Below, in pieces: positions 1-6,310 of a DNA stretch of 8,344 bases. This DNA comes from Deltaproteobacteria bacterium (GTDB lineage Bacteria; Desulfobacterota; Syntrophia; Syntrophales; Smithellaceae): NCBI GenBank assembly GCA_011046295.1, contig DSAV01000232.1, forward strand, positions 1 through 8,344, given 5' to 3'. The stretch's first letter is position 1. The number at the start of each line of letters is the position of its first letter. A program made the translations under genes and the position numbers. Below the pieces are notes generated by a model, which was given only the letters and a program-made list of their open reading frames with translations, was not told where the DNA came from and made no database searches.

Positions 1-108
1 AACAGTCCCTTCGCTCACGCCAAGGGTCCTGGCTATGGCGCAGTTGGTACTTCCATTTTGCTTCATGAGTGTGATAAGATCCGTGATAAGTTGTTTTTCC
101 GGGGGCAT
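1..108 (-). CDS. Transposase N-terminus with HTH, probably IS21 IstA-like (partial)
   Basis: Only the first 36 codons lie in the window; the gene runs off the left edge. The start is an ATG at 108-106, preceded by a purine-rich AAGGTAAGAAG stretch that can serve as ribosome binding site. The peptide begins MPPEKQLITDLITLM and contains a clear helix-turn-helix (TNCAIARTLGVSEGTV, residues about 21-36), as found at the N-terminus of IS21/Mu-type DDE transposases, where it binds the element ends. The two 21-bp repeats 90-130 bp upstream fit the multiple transposase-binding repeats known at IS21-family ends. The catalytic DDE domain is not visible, so the family call is inferred. An HTH regulator is the alternative, but the repeats and neighbouring IS debris favour a transposase. 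Confidence 0.6.
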   Translation of the reverse strand, partial: MPPEKQLITDLITLMKQNGSTNCAIARTLGVSEGTV

Positions 109-195
109 CTTCTTACCTTTTTTCGCGGAAAGTCTGGGGATGCCCCCCTTTTTACACTATCTACAAAATGTCCGTCAAACTCTATCCCGGAAAAA

Positions 196-240
196 ACTCG
201 TAAAGTTACATGCCGCATGACTCGTAAATTATCATGCCGC
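196..240. repeat. Two direct 21-bp repeats at the IS end
   Basis: Copies lie at 196-216 (ACTCGTAAAGTTACATGCCGC pattern) and 220-240 (ACTCGTAAATTATCATGCCGC pattern). They match at 18 of 21 positions, with period 24 bp. Both begin ACTCGTAAA and end CATGCCGC, differing only in the middle. Such tandem subterminal repeats are known transposase-binding sites in IS21-family ends. They lie between the putative IS border and the transposase start, as that model predicts. Confidence 0.75.
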
Positions 241-246
241 GGTACA

Positions 247-334
247 AGATAAGCCGTGGGATCGATTTTTCACTGGGGAAGACCATGCCGACCCGGGTTC
301 TGCGTTTGATCTGTTTGTTCAAGCGTTCCATCAT
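247..334 (-). pseudogene. Fragment of IS256-family (mutator-type) transposase
   Basis: Reading the minus strand from 334 gives MMERLNKQIKRRTRV followed by GMVFPSEKSIPRLIL. This closely follows the conserved segment near the C-terminus of IS256-family transposases (typically ERLN-x-x-IKRRTRV-x-x-x-FP-x-E-x-S-x-x-RL). Only about 29 codons of a protein normally near 400 residues remain. On its C-terminal side the fragment is cut by the IS21-like end at 246. On its N-terminal side the similarity stops at about 334, just before the inverted-repeat element at 349. It is a non-functional relic. The motif is distinctive, so I am fairly sure of the family even without a database search. Confidence 0.7.
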
Positions 335-348
335 AAAAAGTAAAGAGG

Positions 349-560
349 TCAAGTCTGCGTTTGACTTATTTCGAGAATTCCATTTTCAATGTTTTCTGCC
401 TTTTTCCGTGAATCCGGAATGGGTGCATTTTTGACGATTCAGCTTCTTTTCTTAGATATCCTTTGGACCTGGTTTTCAGGAGCCTGGGAATTTAATAGGG
501 ATCGGCCGACTCATGATACAATTCAGAAATATATCAAAGAAAGGTCAATCGTAGACTTGA
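349..560. repeat. ~210-bp segment bounded by 17-bp inverted repeats (MITE- or REP-like)
   Basis: The left arm 349-365 reads TCAAGTCTGCGTTTGAC. The right arm 544-560, reverse-complemented, reads TCAAGTCTACGATTGAC, a match at 15 of 17 positions. Each arm is itself an imperfect palindrome (GTCAA...TTGAC). The 178 bp between the arms hold no convincing gene. This arrangement resembles a miniature inverted-repeat element, or a paired REP-type element of the sort mobilised by Y1 (RAYT) transposases. No transposase of that type is present, so the assignment rests on repeat structure only. Confidence 0.5.
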
Positions 561-691
561 ACCTTTTATCTCTATCTTTTTTTTTGATTCAAAGAACCGG
601 ACTTAATTATTTCCTGGCCGGATCTATTTTCTGGTCGATCTTGTATAGACCATAAAATAAAGATCTGCCTTTCTTGTCTTTTTCTGGTTCC
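561..691. other. Non-coding AT-rich stretch downstream of the 161-aa gene
   Basis: Together with 335-560 this makes a stretch of more than 300 bp without a credible gene. It contains poly-T/poly-A runs (for example 579-588) and no hairpin plus T-tract convincing enough to call a terminator for the minus-strand gene ending at 692. An 88-codon plus-strand frame across 389-655 is open but very rich in Phe, Leu and Trp, spans the inverted-repeat element and has no ribosome binding site, so I do not call it a gene. Confidence 0.5.
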
Positions 692-1177
692 TCAAGAAAA
701 AAACAGCTTATTCTTGGAGTCTATGTGACCAATCCAGGGATCGTTAAGAAAATCCTTGAAATGTACCTTAAAATATATACCTTCTGGTTTTGCACGGTTT
801 TTTCCACGATTCAGAACTTGTTTCTGCAGTTCTTCAATTATTATTTGTCGAGTTTCTCCAAGAGGAACATGATATTTTCTAAAAAAAGCGTTGAAATTTT
901 TCATTGCTTCTTCATCTATAATGAAATCAATCCCAGGTGTTCCTTGATCAGGAATATCGAGGCTGATATCCTGAAGCATTTCAAGAAGAAGCGGATCTTT
1001 AGGGCCAAAAACAAGGGAGGTGACAAATATTATTTCGCCCAAAGGATCAGGTCCTGCACCCTGCTCTGCAGCTTTTATGATATGCTGAGCTTCTCTTTTG
1101 GATATTCTTGGAACTGGTTCATGGGATTTAGATGAAAGTGCATTGCCTATAGATTCCCTGACATTTTCAACAGTCAT
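692..1177 (-). CDS. Unrecognised 161-aa protein
   Basis: I do not recognise this family. The protein has balanced, soluble-type composition, with no signal peptide or membrane segment. Residues about 24-45 (RISKREAQHIIKAAEQG...) look helical. A central acidic/hydrophobic part follows (LLLEMLQDISLDIPDQ), then a basic amphipathic stretch near residues 108-130 (ETRQIIIEELQKQVLNRGK). The C-terminus is aromatic-rich (GIYFKVHFKDFL...). The start is the ATG at 1177-1175 with GCGGGG a few bases upstream. A well-formed promoter lies 39-67 bp upstream on the same strand, which supports expression. It stands alone, divergent from the nuclease-like gene at 1394 and beside mobile-element debris, so it is probably accessory cargo. 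The opposite-strand frame over the same region is a Phe/Ile/Lys-rich shadow. Confidence 0.7.
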   Translation of the reverse strand: MTVENVRESIGNALSSKSHEPVPRISKREAQHIIKAAEQGAGPDPLGEIIFVTSLVFGPKDPLLLEMLQDISLDIPDQGTPGIDFIIDEEAMKNFNAFFRKYHVPLGETRQIIIEELQKQVLNRGKNRAKPEGIYFKVHFKDFLNDPWIGHIDSKNKLFFS

Positions 1178-1215
1178 TTTATTACCCCGCTATTAATTTG
1201 ATTGAAGGCGCATCC

Positions 1216-1244
1216 AGTATATTTCAAAAAGGAATATATTGCAA
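1216..1244 (-). promoter_or_regulatory. Sigma-70-type promoter for the 161-aa gene
   Basis: On the minus strand the -35 box TTGCAA (1244-1239) and the -10 box TATACT (1221-1216) are separated by exactly 17 bp. They match consensus at 4 of 6 and 5 of 6 positions. Transcription would start near 1209, leaving a leader of about 30 nt before the ATG at 1177. Boxes and spacing are read directly; activity is inferred. Confidence 0.55.
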
Positions 1245-1286
1245 ACAAGAGATGGGGCCGTCAATTAGAACGAATAAGGGCTGCGC

Positions 1287-1321
1287 TTGACATAAAGATT
1301 TGTCAATTCGAGATTGATTGA
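1287..1321. promoter_or_regulatory. Cluster of TTGAC/GTCAA dyads, possible operator
   Basis: TTGACA (1287-1292) and TGTCAA (1301-1306) form a perfect 6-bp inverted repeat with 8-bp spacer. GTCAAT (1302-1307) and ATTGAC (1316-1321) form a second one overlapping it. Another GTCAATT half-site lies at 1260-1266. The cluster sits in the divergent intergenic region between the 161-aa gene and the nuclease-like gene, upstream of the latter, where a repressor site would be expected. TTGACA could also act as a -35 box, but no good -10 box follows at 16-18 bp. Confidence 0.3.
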
Positions 1322-1393
1322 CTGGCTAAGCGATTGGTGTAATAACAGTATCCAGTATTTTTAAACCTCGTCACTTTAATAAATGAGGAAAAA

Positions 1394-1753
1394 ATGGCTC
1401 TCAACTGGATAGAAGACATTGTTAGTCAATTCTGCAAAAATAGAGGATATTTAGTGCACGAAAATAGAGATTTACCGATGCCTAAAACAAAAGTAAGAAC
1501 CATTTGTGGTCACTCAGACATTGATGTTCCAGCAATTGGCAATGATGAAATTTTTCATATTGAATGCCAAAATTGGTGGGGGCCAAGCCGTTCAGAAGAA
1601 GAAAAAGAACATAATCGCCTGTTAAACCGATTTAAAAATTCACCAAAACTTTTGGAAGAGAAACATTCCTTTTTGTTAAGAGGAAAAGCAATTAAAAGAA
1701 TTCTTGTCACAACAGGTAAGCCAGCTAAACCTGGCCAAAAAGGTGGACAATGA
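1394..1753 (+). CDS. PD-(D/E)xK nuclease-like protein, probably C-terminally truncated
   Basis: The 119-aa product has the layout of a restriction-endonuclease-like fold. An N-terminal helix (residues 3-17, with Glu7) comes first, then GHSDIDV (39-45, candidate metal-binding Asp42/Asp44), then a strand with IECQNW (56-61) as the E-x-K-like motif, and finally a strand ILVTTGKP (103-110). Gln59 replaces the usual Lys, a substitution tolerated in some members of the superfamily. The start ATG has a GAGG ribosome binding site at 1385-1388. The protein ends soon after the last recognisable strand, in a Gly/Lys-rich tail. A -1 shift near the A-run at 1737-1741 would extend it by about 20 codons (RWTMNEFKKI...), so the end may have been lost by mutation. 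AT-rich composition unlike the mgtE gene downstream suggests transfer. No methylase partner is visible, so the biological role is open. Confidence 0.55.
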   Translation: MALNWIEDIVSQFCKNRGYLVHENRDLPMPKTKVRTICGHSDIDVPAIGNDEIFHIECQNWWGPSRSEEEKEHNRLLNRFKNSPKLLEEKHSFLLRGKAIKRILVTTGKPAKPGQKGGQ

Positions 1754-1886
1754 ATGAATTTAAAAAAATTTCCAATAACCCAGTTGAACCAGACCGGCAA
1801 CCCGGCGGGTGAGCGGGAACGTTACACACGAAAGGAAAATATAATCAATTTTGTTCCTTGTAGGCATAAATGTAAGGAGGCTCTAA

Positions 1887-3230
1887 ATGATTGAAATCGC
1901 AATCAAATTCCGGGATTTAATTAAAGAGAGGAGCTGGAAGCAGTTGCGTCGCGAGCTTGAGGAAATAGATGCTGTTGCTTTGGCTGAGATCATAGAAGAG
2001 CTGGGCGAAGAGGATGATGTTATACTTTTTCGCCTGCTTCCGCGTAAACTGGCAAAACTTACCTTCCAGTTGCTTTCATACGATAAGCAGGAGCAGATAG
2101 TTACAACGATGGCAAAAAAAGCCAGCCGCGTTGCCAGCCTGCTGAATGACCTCGATCCTGACGATCGTACCGCCTTCCTAGAGGAACTGCCCGGCAGTGT
2201 TTCGCAAAAGCTTATATTGCTGCTTTCGCCTGAAGAAAGAAAGGTGGCGCAGACTTTGCTCGGATATCCCGAAAACAGTATAGGACGACTCATGACACCC
2301 GACTATGTGGCGGTAAGGTCAGACTATACCATCGAGCAGACAATCAGGCATATCAGGCAGTTTGGTCACGATTCTGAAACATTGAACGTGGTTTATATAA
2401 TAGACGACGACTGGCGCCTTGTCGATGACATTCGCATAAGGGAGATCCTCCTTTCCCGTCCCGAGCAGAAGATTTCAGAGATAGTTGACAACCGCTTTGT
2501 TGCCCTTAACGCCTTCGACGATCAGGAGACAGCCATCAGGGTTTTCCAGGACCACGACAGGGTAGCGCTTCCGGTTACCGACAGCGAGGGTCACCTCATT
2601 GGCATAGTAACCTTCGATGACGTGATGGACGTGGCAGAAGAGGAGGCGACCGAGGATTTCCAAAAGTTTGGTTCACTGCAGGCAGCAGTTTTGAACCCTC
2701 TCAAGGCAGGGATCGTGTACCTGTACAGGAAAAGGATTATCTGGCTGCTTGCCCTTGTTTTTATGAATATCTTTTCCGGGGCCGCAATAGCCAGCTTTGA
2801 GAATGTGATACAGTCGATGGTTGCATTGGTATTCTTTCTCCCGTTGCTGATTGACTGCAGCGGAAATGCCGGCGCTCAATCTGCTACCTTGATGATACGA
2901 TCGCTGGCAACAGGCGACGTTGAGATGAAGGACTGGTTTAAGCTGATAGGCCGTGAGATCAGTGTTTCGTTCCTGCTGGGGGTGACCATGGCAATAGGAG
3001 TAAGCCTGGTGGCAAGCTTCAGAGCCCCGGAGATAATCCTTGTCGTGGCCTCCACAATGGTTCTGACTGTTATGGTTGGCAGCCTCATCGGACTGACACT
3101 TCCATTCATCTTTACCAGGCTGCGCCTCGACCCCGCAACAGCCAGCGCACCTCTTATCACCTCAATAGCAGATATCACCGGGGTAGTTATCTATTTCTCA
3201 ATAGCAAGCTGGTACTTTTCCTGGAAATAA
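1887..3230 (+). CDS. mgtE: Magnesium transporter MgtE
   Basis: A 447-aa inner-membrane Mg2+ channel of normal family length with all parts present. A cytoplasmic superhelical MgtE N domain (about 5-125) is followed by a pair of CBS domains (about 133-255), which in known MgtE bind Mg2+ and close the pore when cytosolic Mg2+ is sufficient. An amphipathic plug-helix region (about 256-280) precedes a C-terminal domain of five membrane helices (about 283-445). The pore signature PLLIDCSGNAGAQSATLM (319-336) carries the conserved GN-x-G-x-Q. Asp429 in SIADITGVVIYFS corresponds to the pore Mg2+-binding aspartate of characterised MgtE. The ATG has a strong AAGGAGG site at 1874-1880. A TATAAT at 1840-1845 could be a -10 box, but its -35 is poor. 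I see no M-box-like leader; only 133 bp separate it from the upstream gene. Intact and probably functional. Confidence 0.95.
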   Translation: MIEIAIKFRDLIKERSWKQLRRELEEIDAVALAEIIEELGEEDDVILFRLLPRKLAKLTFQLLSYDKQEQIVTTMAKKASRVASLLNDLDPDDRTAFLEELPGSVSQKLILLLSPEERKVAQTLLGYPENSIGRLMTPDYVAVRSDYTIEQTIRHIRQFGHDSETLNVVYIIDDDWRLVDDIRIREILLSRPEQKISEIVDNRFVALNAFDDQETAIRVFQDHDRVALPVTDSEGHLIGIVTFDDVMDVAEEEATEDFQKFGSLQAAVLNPLKAGIVYLYRKRIIWLLALVFMNIFSGAAIASFENVIQSMVALVFFLPLLIDCSGNAGAQSATLMIRSLATGDVEMKDWFKLIGREISVSFLLGVTMAIGVSLVASFRAPEIILVVASTMVLTVMVGSLIGLTLPFIFTRLRLDPATASAPLITSIADITGVVIYFSIASWYFSWK

Positions 3231-3268
3231 TGGCATATAAAGCTGTTTAGTCGAGGCTGAAAAATTCT

Positions 3269-3490
3269 TCAACGCTGGACCTGAAGGCATAATTGGCTGA
3301 ACAGATAGGAATGGGTGGATGTAATCGCGTCCCAAAAAAGGCACAAAATTTTTCCCAGCTGAGCCTTCAGCGTGGAAAAGTTCATCCTCGCGGCACTCAA
3401 CAGGGCGTTGACACCGACGCCTGCATTACCTTTGCCAAGCCTTGCACGCGGCCTGGGGCGAGCATCCGTAGCAGAGGTAGCTCTGCTCAC
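3269..3490 (-). pseudogene. Remnant of a transposase C-terminus, probably IS5 family
   Basis: The minus-strand frame ending with TGA at 3271-3269 contains GKGNAGVGVNALLSAARMNF and then STLKAQLGKILCLF. This follows the G-x-x-G-x-x-x-N-x-L(L/M)-x-A-A-x-x-NF-x-x-L pattern near the C-terminus of many IS5-family transposases (LKG-x-x-GD-x-INALLAAAG-x-N-like). The similar part covers about 3269-3436. Upstream of it the frame becomes Arg/Ala/Thr-rich and unlike a transposase, so the element is broken there. A perfect 7-bp hairpin (3470-3476 with 3481-3487) lies in that upstream part. No other part of the element is found. The call rests on remembered family pattern. Confidence 0.45.
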
Positions 3491-3531
3491 ACATCAAACC
3501 GTTTACATCCTCATCAAAAACAGCGGGCGGT

Positions 3532-4127
3532 TCAATTTATGTTTAAGGACGCTTTGAAGAAGTCCAGCACCTTCTGCTCCTTGCCGAAATCATACGCTCC
3601 GGTGACCCAGTAACTCACCTCTAATTTTTGGCCGTCGGGAGCGGTTCTGAGGTAGAAGCGCCTGCGATAAGGCCTGCCCCTGTTGTCAACAACGCCGTCG
3701 CCGCTTTCGCAGAAGTTTCCGACTTTGCGGTATTTTCCTTCAGCCCACGGGGATTTGTCAGGCTTGAAACCGGCGTTTAATGAAAGCCGGACAGTATACT
3801 CCGCGCCGCGGAACGGGTCGGTGAATTCGTACCATTTCGCCCTGTTTGTGCTTCCCCCTCCTCCGGTCCATGCCGCCGAGCGCTCGAAGGTTATCCCCTG
3901 CCAACCCTTACGTGATTCTGGCGTGCAACTGTGTCGGTTACGTTATTTATCCTGTCGACGTACTTGACGCCGTTTTGCTCCAGTATCTTCGCGCTCTCTC
4001 TTACATGCGCCACCCAACTCTTTCTGCGCACTGAAGGAAACACAATTTCGCTCACAAATAAATTATGGGTCTGCGGAACAGGAATTTCAACGAAATTCCA
4101 TTGAAACCTTGATATGGACGCTTTCAT
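3532..4127 (-). pseudogene. Frameshifted gene of unknown function
   Basis: Two long open stretches in different minus-strand frames join into one protein. The first starts at ATG 4127 (MKASISRFQWNFVEIPVPQTH...) and reads well to about residue 66 (...RINNVTDTVA). It then degenerates (RQNHVRVGRG, stop at 3891). The second, without a start codon of its own, reads from about 3925 (TPESRKGWQGITFERSAAW...) through ...YWVTGAYDFGKEQKVLDFF to TGA at 3532. Inserting one base near 3922-3926 gives an uninterrupted product of 198 residues. The protein is Trp/Tyr/Arg-rich without a clear signal peptide or membrane segment; I do not recognise it. The frame is also open upstream of the ATG (REKLIEIITFAR) back to the stop codon of the MFS gene, and no ribosome binding site precedes the ATG, so the true N-terminus may be lost too. 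A sequencing error at one base is the alternative explanation. Confidence 0.6.
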
Positions 4128-4175
4128 CCGGGCAAAGGTAATGATCTCTATTAACTTCTCGCGCCTGGGACACTT

Positions 4176-5423
4176 TTATTTTCTATGTTCCTTAATAAAG
4201 TAGAGAAATACACCACCGGCCAGCATATAGAGTTCCAGCAGGACCAGCAGGGCAAAATAGCCCAGGTTCGGGCTGAGGCGATTGAGGGGATCCAGCACCA
4301 TGGCTCCGGAAGCAGAAGCCACAAATTGCGCCAAAAACGTGCTGGCGGTAATTACCGCCATGATGCGACCGGACATGCGCGGGTGGGGGATGAATTTAAC
4401 AGTCAGGGACAGTCCGGCCGATATCACCAAAGAAAAGCCGGCACCGTATGCCAGCATGCAAAGCAGTGTGATCACCAGGTGAAAGCGGCCCAGGGTAAAA
4501 AACAAAACAGCGGTCAAAGCCTGAATGCCGCCCGCCAGGAAAAGCACATAACGCTCATTGCAACGCTCGGTCAGCCTGCCGGCGGGCAAAGCGGCCAGCA
4601 CGCTACCGAAAATCGCACCCCCGTACAGCAGGGCGGTCGTCCGACGTACATTTTCAGCCCCGAGCAGGTCCCGGACAATAAATACCAGGAAAGTCGAAAT
4701 GATCAGCAAGCCGCTCAAAAAAAGCACGCGGGCGGCGATCAACAACAAGAGATTGCGCGGCAAGCGTACGGGAACGCGTTCCGGCCGCAACCGCCGGGGT
4801 TCAGGATCCACGATGCTTTTTCGCACAACCAATTGGTGATACGCAACCATGGTTAACAAAACCACGAAAAAAGACAGAAAAGCCGGATTGGCGGCGCTGC
4901 CTGCCGGACCGAACCATGCCTTTGCCGCAACCAAACCGAAAGCCGCGGCTCCCAGGCCGGTTCCCAGAAAGTGCCAGAATGCGATCCCCGCCGTATAGCG
5001 CTCCGTGCCACCCAGTTGCGGTTGATCGGCCAGGACAGCCAGGTGGGAAGCCTCACAAAACGAGCGCGCCACGATCAGAACCAGAAAAATCACAACTCCG
5101 GGAACGTAGGCCAATTCGGTATGCAAGAGAATCAAGCCGGGCAGCATGATTCCCAAAGCGTAGAGGGGATACTTCGGCCCCTGAATAATGCGACTCTCCC
5201 GGTCCCGGTACCAACCGAAAAAGACCAGCATCCCCACGCTGAGAAGTGCGGCCGCGGCAGTGATCATGCCCAGGTGAACACCTTTAACCTGATCGCCCAC
5301 TTCCTGCAGGATCCATACAGGCAGGGTCAGGGTCACCAGGGACGTGTACACAAACATGGATGCAAAGCGGGGCAGGCCGAAAGCCAGGTGCCGGATTCGC
5401 GGCATACTGTTGACGGACCGCAT
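4176..5423 (-). CDS. MFS-type membrane transporter, substrate unknown
   Basis: A 415-aa integral membrane protein with about 12 hydrophobic segments in two halves, separated by a basic cytoplasmic loop (about 201-222, PEPRRLRPERVPVR). Motif A-like sequences lie at GWYRDRESR (70-78, between helices 2 and 3) and at the equivalent place in the second half, GRLTERCNERY (282-292). SGRIMAVIT (351-359) is another motif often seen in major facilitator proteins. Sequence does not tell the substrate. It is the third gene of the operon, starting 14 bp after the cytidylyltransferase stop, so a link to lipid or alcohol-phosphate export or uptake is reasonable but inferred. I use the ATG at 5423; a second ATG seven codons later (MPRIRHLAFGL) is equally likely, and neither has a strong ribosome binding site. 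It reads to the end with no disruption. Confidence 0.85.
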   Translation of the reverse strand: MRSVNSMPRIRHLAFGLPRFASMFVYTSLVTLTLPVWILQEVGDQVKGVHLGMITAAAALLSVGMLVFFGWYRDRESRIIQGPKYPLYALGIMLPGLILLHTELAYVPGVVIFLVLIVARSFCEASHLAVLADQPQLGGTERYTAGIAFWHFLGTGLGAAAFGLVAAKAWFGPAGSAANPAFLSFFVVLLTMVAYHQLVVRKSIVDPEPRRLRPERVPVRLPRNLLLLIAARVLFLSGLLIISTFLVFIVRDLLGAENVRRTTALLYGGAIFGSVLAALPAGRLTERCNERYVLFLAGGIQALTAVLFFTLGRFHLVITLLCMLAYGAGFSLVISAGLSLTVKFIPHPRMSGRIMAVITASTFLAQFVASASGAMVLDPLNRLSPNLGYFALLVLLELYMLAGGVFLYFIKEHRK

Positions 5424-5437
5424 GGTTTTGTGCCCGG

Positions 5438-6310
5438 CTAGAGAAAATACAGGAAAAAGATGGATGCGATCCAGGCCGAAGGCAGCAGTGAGTCACAACG
5501 GTCAAAAACGCCCCCCATCGCGCCCATCATGGAACTGAAATCCTTGACGTTGTGGATGCGTTTGATCTTTGACGCCAGCAGATCACCCAGGGAACCGGCA
5601 ATCGCCAGAACGATCCCGGCAAGGGTGACTGAGACCGCGTTCAGTTCCGGAACCGCAAAACGGAACACATGCGCCGCCAACACGGCGGATAAAATTCCTC
5701 CCAGGTAACCGGCCAGGGTTTTGTTGGGGCTGAGGCGGGGAAACGGTCTGCGCCCACCGAAAACCGTGCCGAAAAAGAACGCCGTCATATCGTTGAGCGC
5801 GGTGACGGAAAACACGAAAATCACCAGGCGGAACCCGCCGGAGCGGCCAAGCAGGATCCAAAGCGAAAAACCCGCCCCCAGCATCAGGGCAAAAGGAAAA
5901 ATCTGCCGCCAATGCTTTTGTTTCATAAACAGCGCCAGATAGAGAAACGGGCACAGGAAAAATAGAATCGACGGAAGAGCCCAAATCGATATTTCATGAA
6001 ATTGAATCAGAATCAGCCATGGCAGGGCCAGGCCCAGGGCTATCACATGGTGTAGAATACCGATATTTTGGACCAATCTGGACAGTTCCCAATGGGAAGC
6101 CGCAAAGACAGCCAGAATAAATACGAAAAATACCCATTTACCCAAATGAATAGAAAGGAAAATTGAAACGATTATGGGAAACCAGGCCAGGATGCGTGAC
6201 ACCAGGTTCCTTTTCTTGAGTCTGCCGATCAGGAAAAGAATGACACCCGACCCGGCCAGGAAAACAGACCAGATCAAGAGAAACTGCAGGGCCAGGGGAT
6301 CAAAAGACAT
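5438..6310 (-). CDS. CdsA-like phosphatidate cytidylyltransferase
   Basis: A 290-aa polytopic membrane protein. CdsA enzymes convert phosphatidic acid and CTP to CDP-diacylglycerol and pyrophosphate. The C-terminal half carries the hallmarks: ND (173-174) and FFFGTVFGGRR (178-188), SPNKTLAGYLGG (194-205), GDLLASKIKR (242-251) and the signature region S247 to D273, with K250-R251, K256-D257, G266-G267 and D270-R271-x-D273. In the usual signature a His stands before the GG pair; here it is Met265 (GAMGG), a notable change. The N-terminal half has about five hydrophobic helices. The start codon overlaps the stop of the phosphatidyltransferase by one base (TAATG), with GGAAGAGAG just upstream, indicating translational coupling. 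A related CDP-lipid synthase (for example for an isoprenoid alcohol) cannot be excluded. I leave the symbol blank because a separate housekeeping cdsA may exist. Confidence 0.85.
   Translation of the reverse strand: MSFDPLALQFLLIWSVFLAGSGVILFLIGRLKKRNLVSRILAWFPIIVSIFLSIHLGKWVFFVFILAVFAASHWELSRLVQNIGILHHVIALGLALPWLILIQFHEISIWALPSILFFLCPFLYLALFMKQKHWRQIFPFALMLGAGFSLWILLGRSGGFRLVIFVFSVTALNDMTAFFFGTVFGGRRPFPRLSPNKTLAGYLGGILSAVLAAHVFRFAVPELNAVSVTLAGIVLAIAGSLGDLLASKIKRIHNVKDFSSMMGAMGGVFDRCDSLLPSAWIASIFFLYFL

Larger units (their letters stand above)
1..246 (-). mobile_element. End of an IS21-like insertion sequence, continuing left
   Basis: This segment contains the transposase start (108), a ~90-bp leader and two near-identical 21-bp repeats close to the outer border. 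I place the border at 246 for two reasons. The minus strand there starts 5'-TG (TGTACCGCGGCATG), the terminal dinucleotide usual for IS21-family elements. Reading outward, a different transposase fragment (IS256-type) begins exactly beyond it. The other end and the target duplication are outside the window. The border is an inference and could be off by several bases. Confidence 0.5.

Noticed and set aside
389..655. Plus-strand 88-codon hydrophobic frame
   Set aside because: No ribosome binding site, extreme Phe/Leu/Trp content, and it runs across the inverted-repeat element; probably chance in AT-rich DNA.
674..1135. Plus-strand 153-codon frame
   Set aside because: Antisense to the better-supported 161-aa gene; rich in Phe, Ser and Lys with low-complexity character.
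1212..1366. Direct repeat ATCCAGTAT (1212-1220 and 1350-1358) with similar AT-rich tails
   Set aside because: Only nine bases match exactly in AT-rich DNA; it may well be chance.
1754..1886. Magnesium-sensing riboswitch before mgtE
   Set aside because: The space is short and I see no stable stem architecture resembling an M-box or ykkC-type leader.
1754..1891. 46-codon frame between the nuclease-like gene and mgtE
   Set aside because: No ribosome binding site, unlike any known protein, and it ends inside the mgtE start; likely not translated.
4185..4856. Plus-strand 223-codon frame
   Set aside because: Antisense of the MFS gene, Gln/Arg/His-rich, as expected from reversed membrane-protein codons.
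5583..5984. Minus-strand 133-codon frame in another register
   Set aside because: Overlaps the cytidylyltransferase, which carries the full family signature; a shadow frame.
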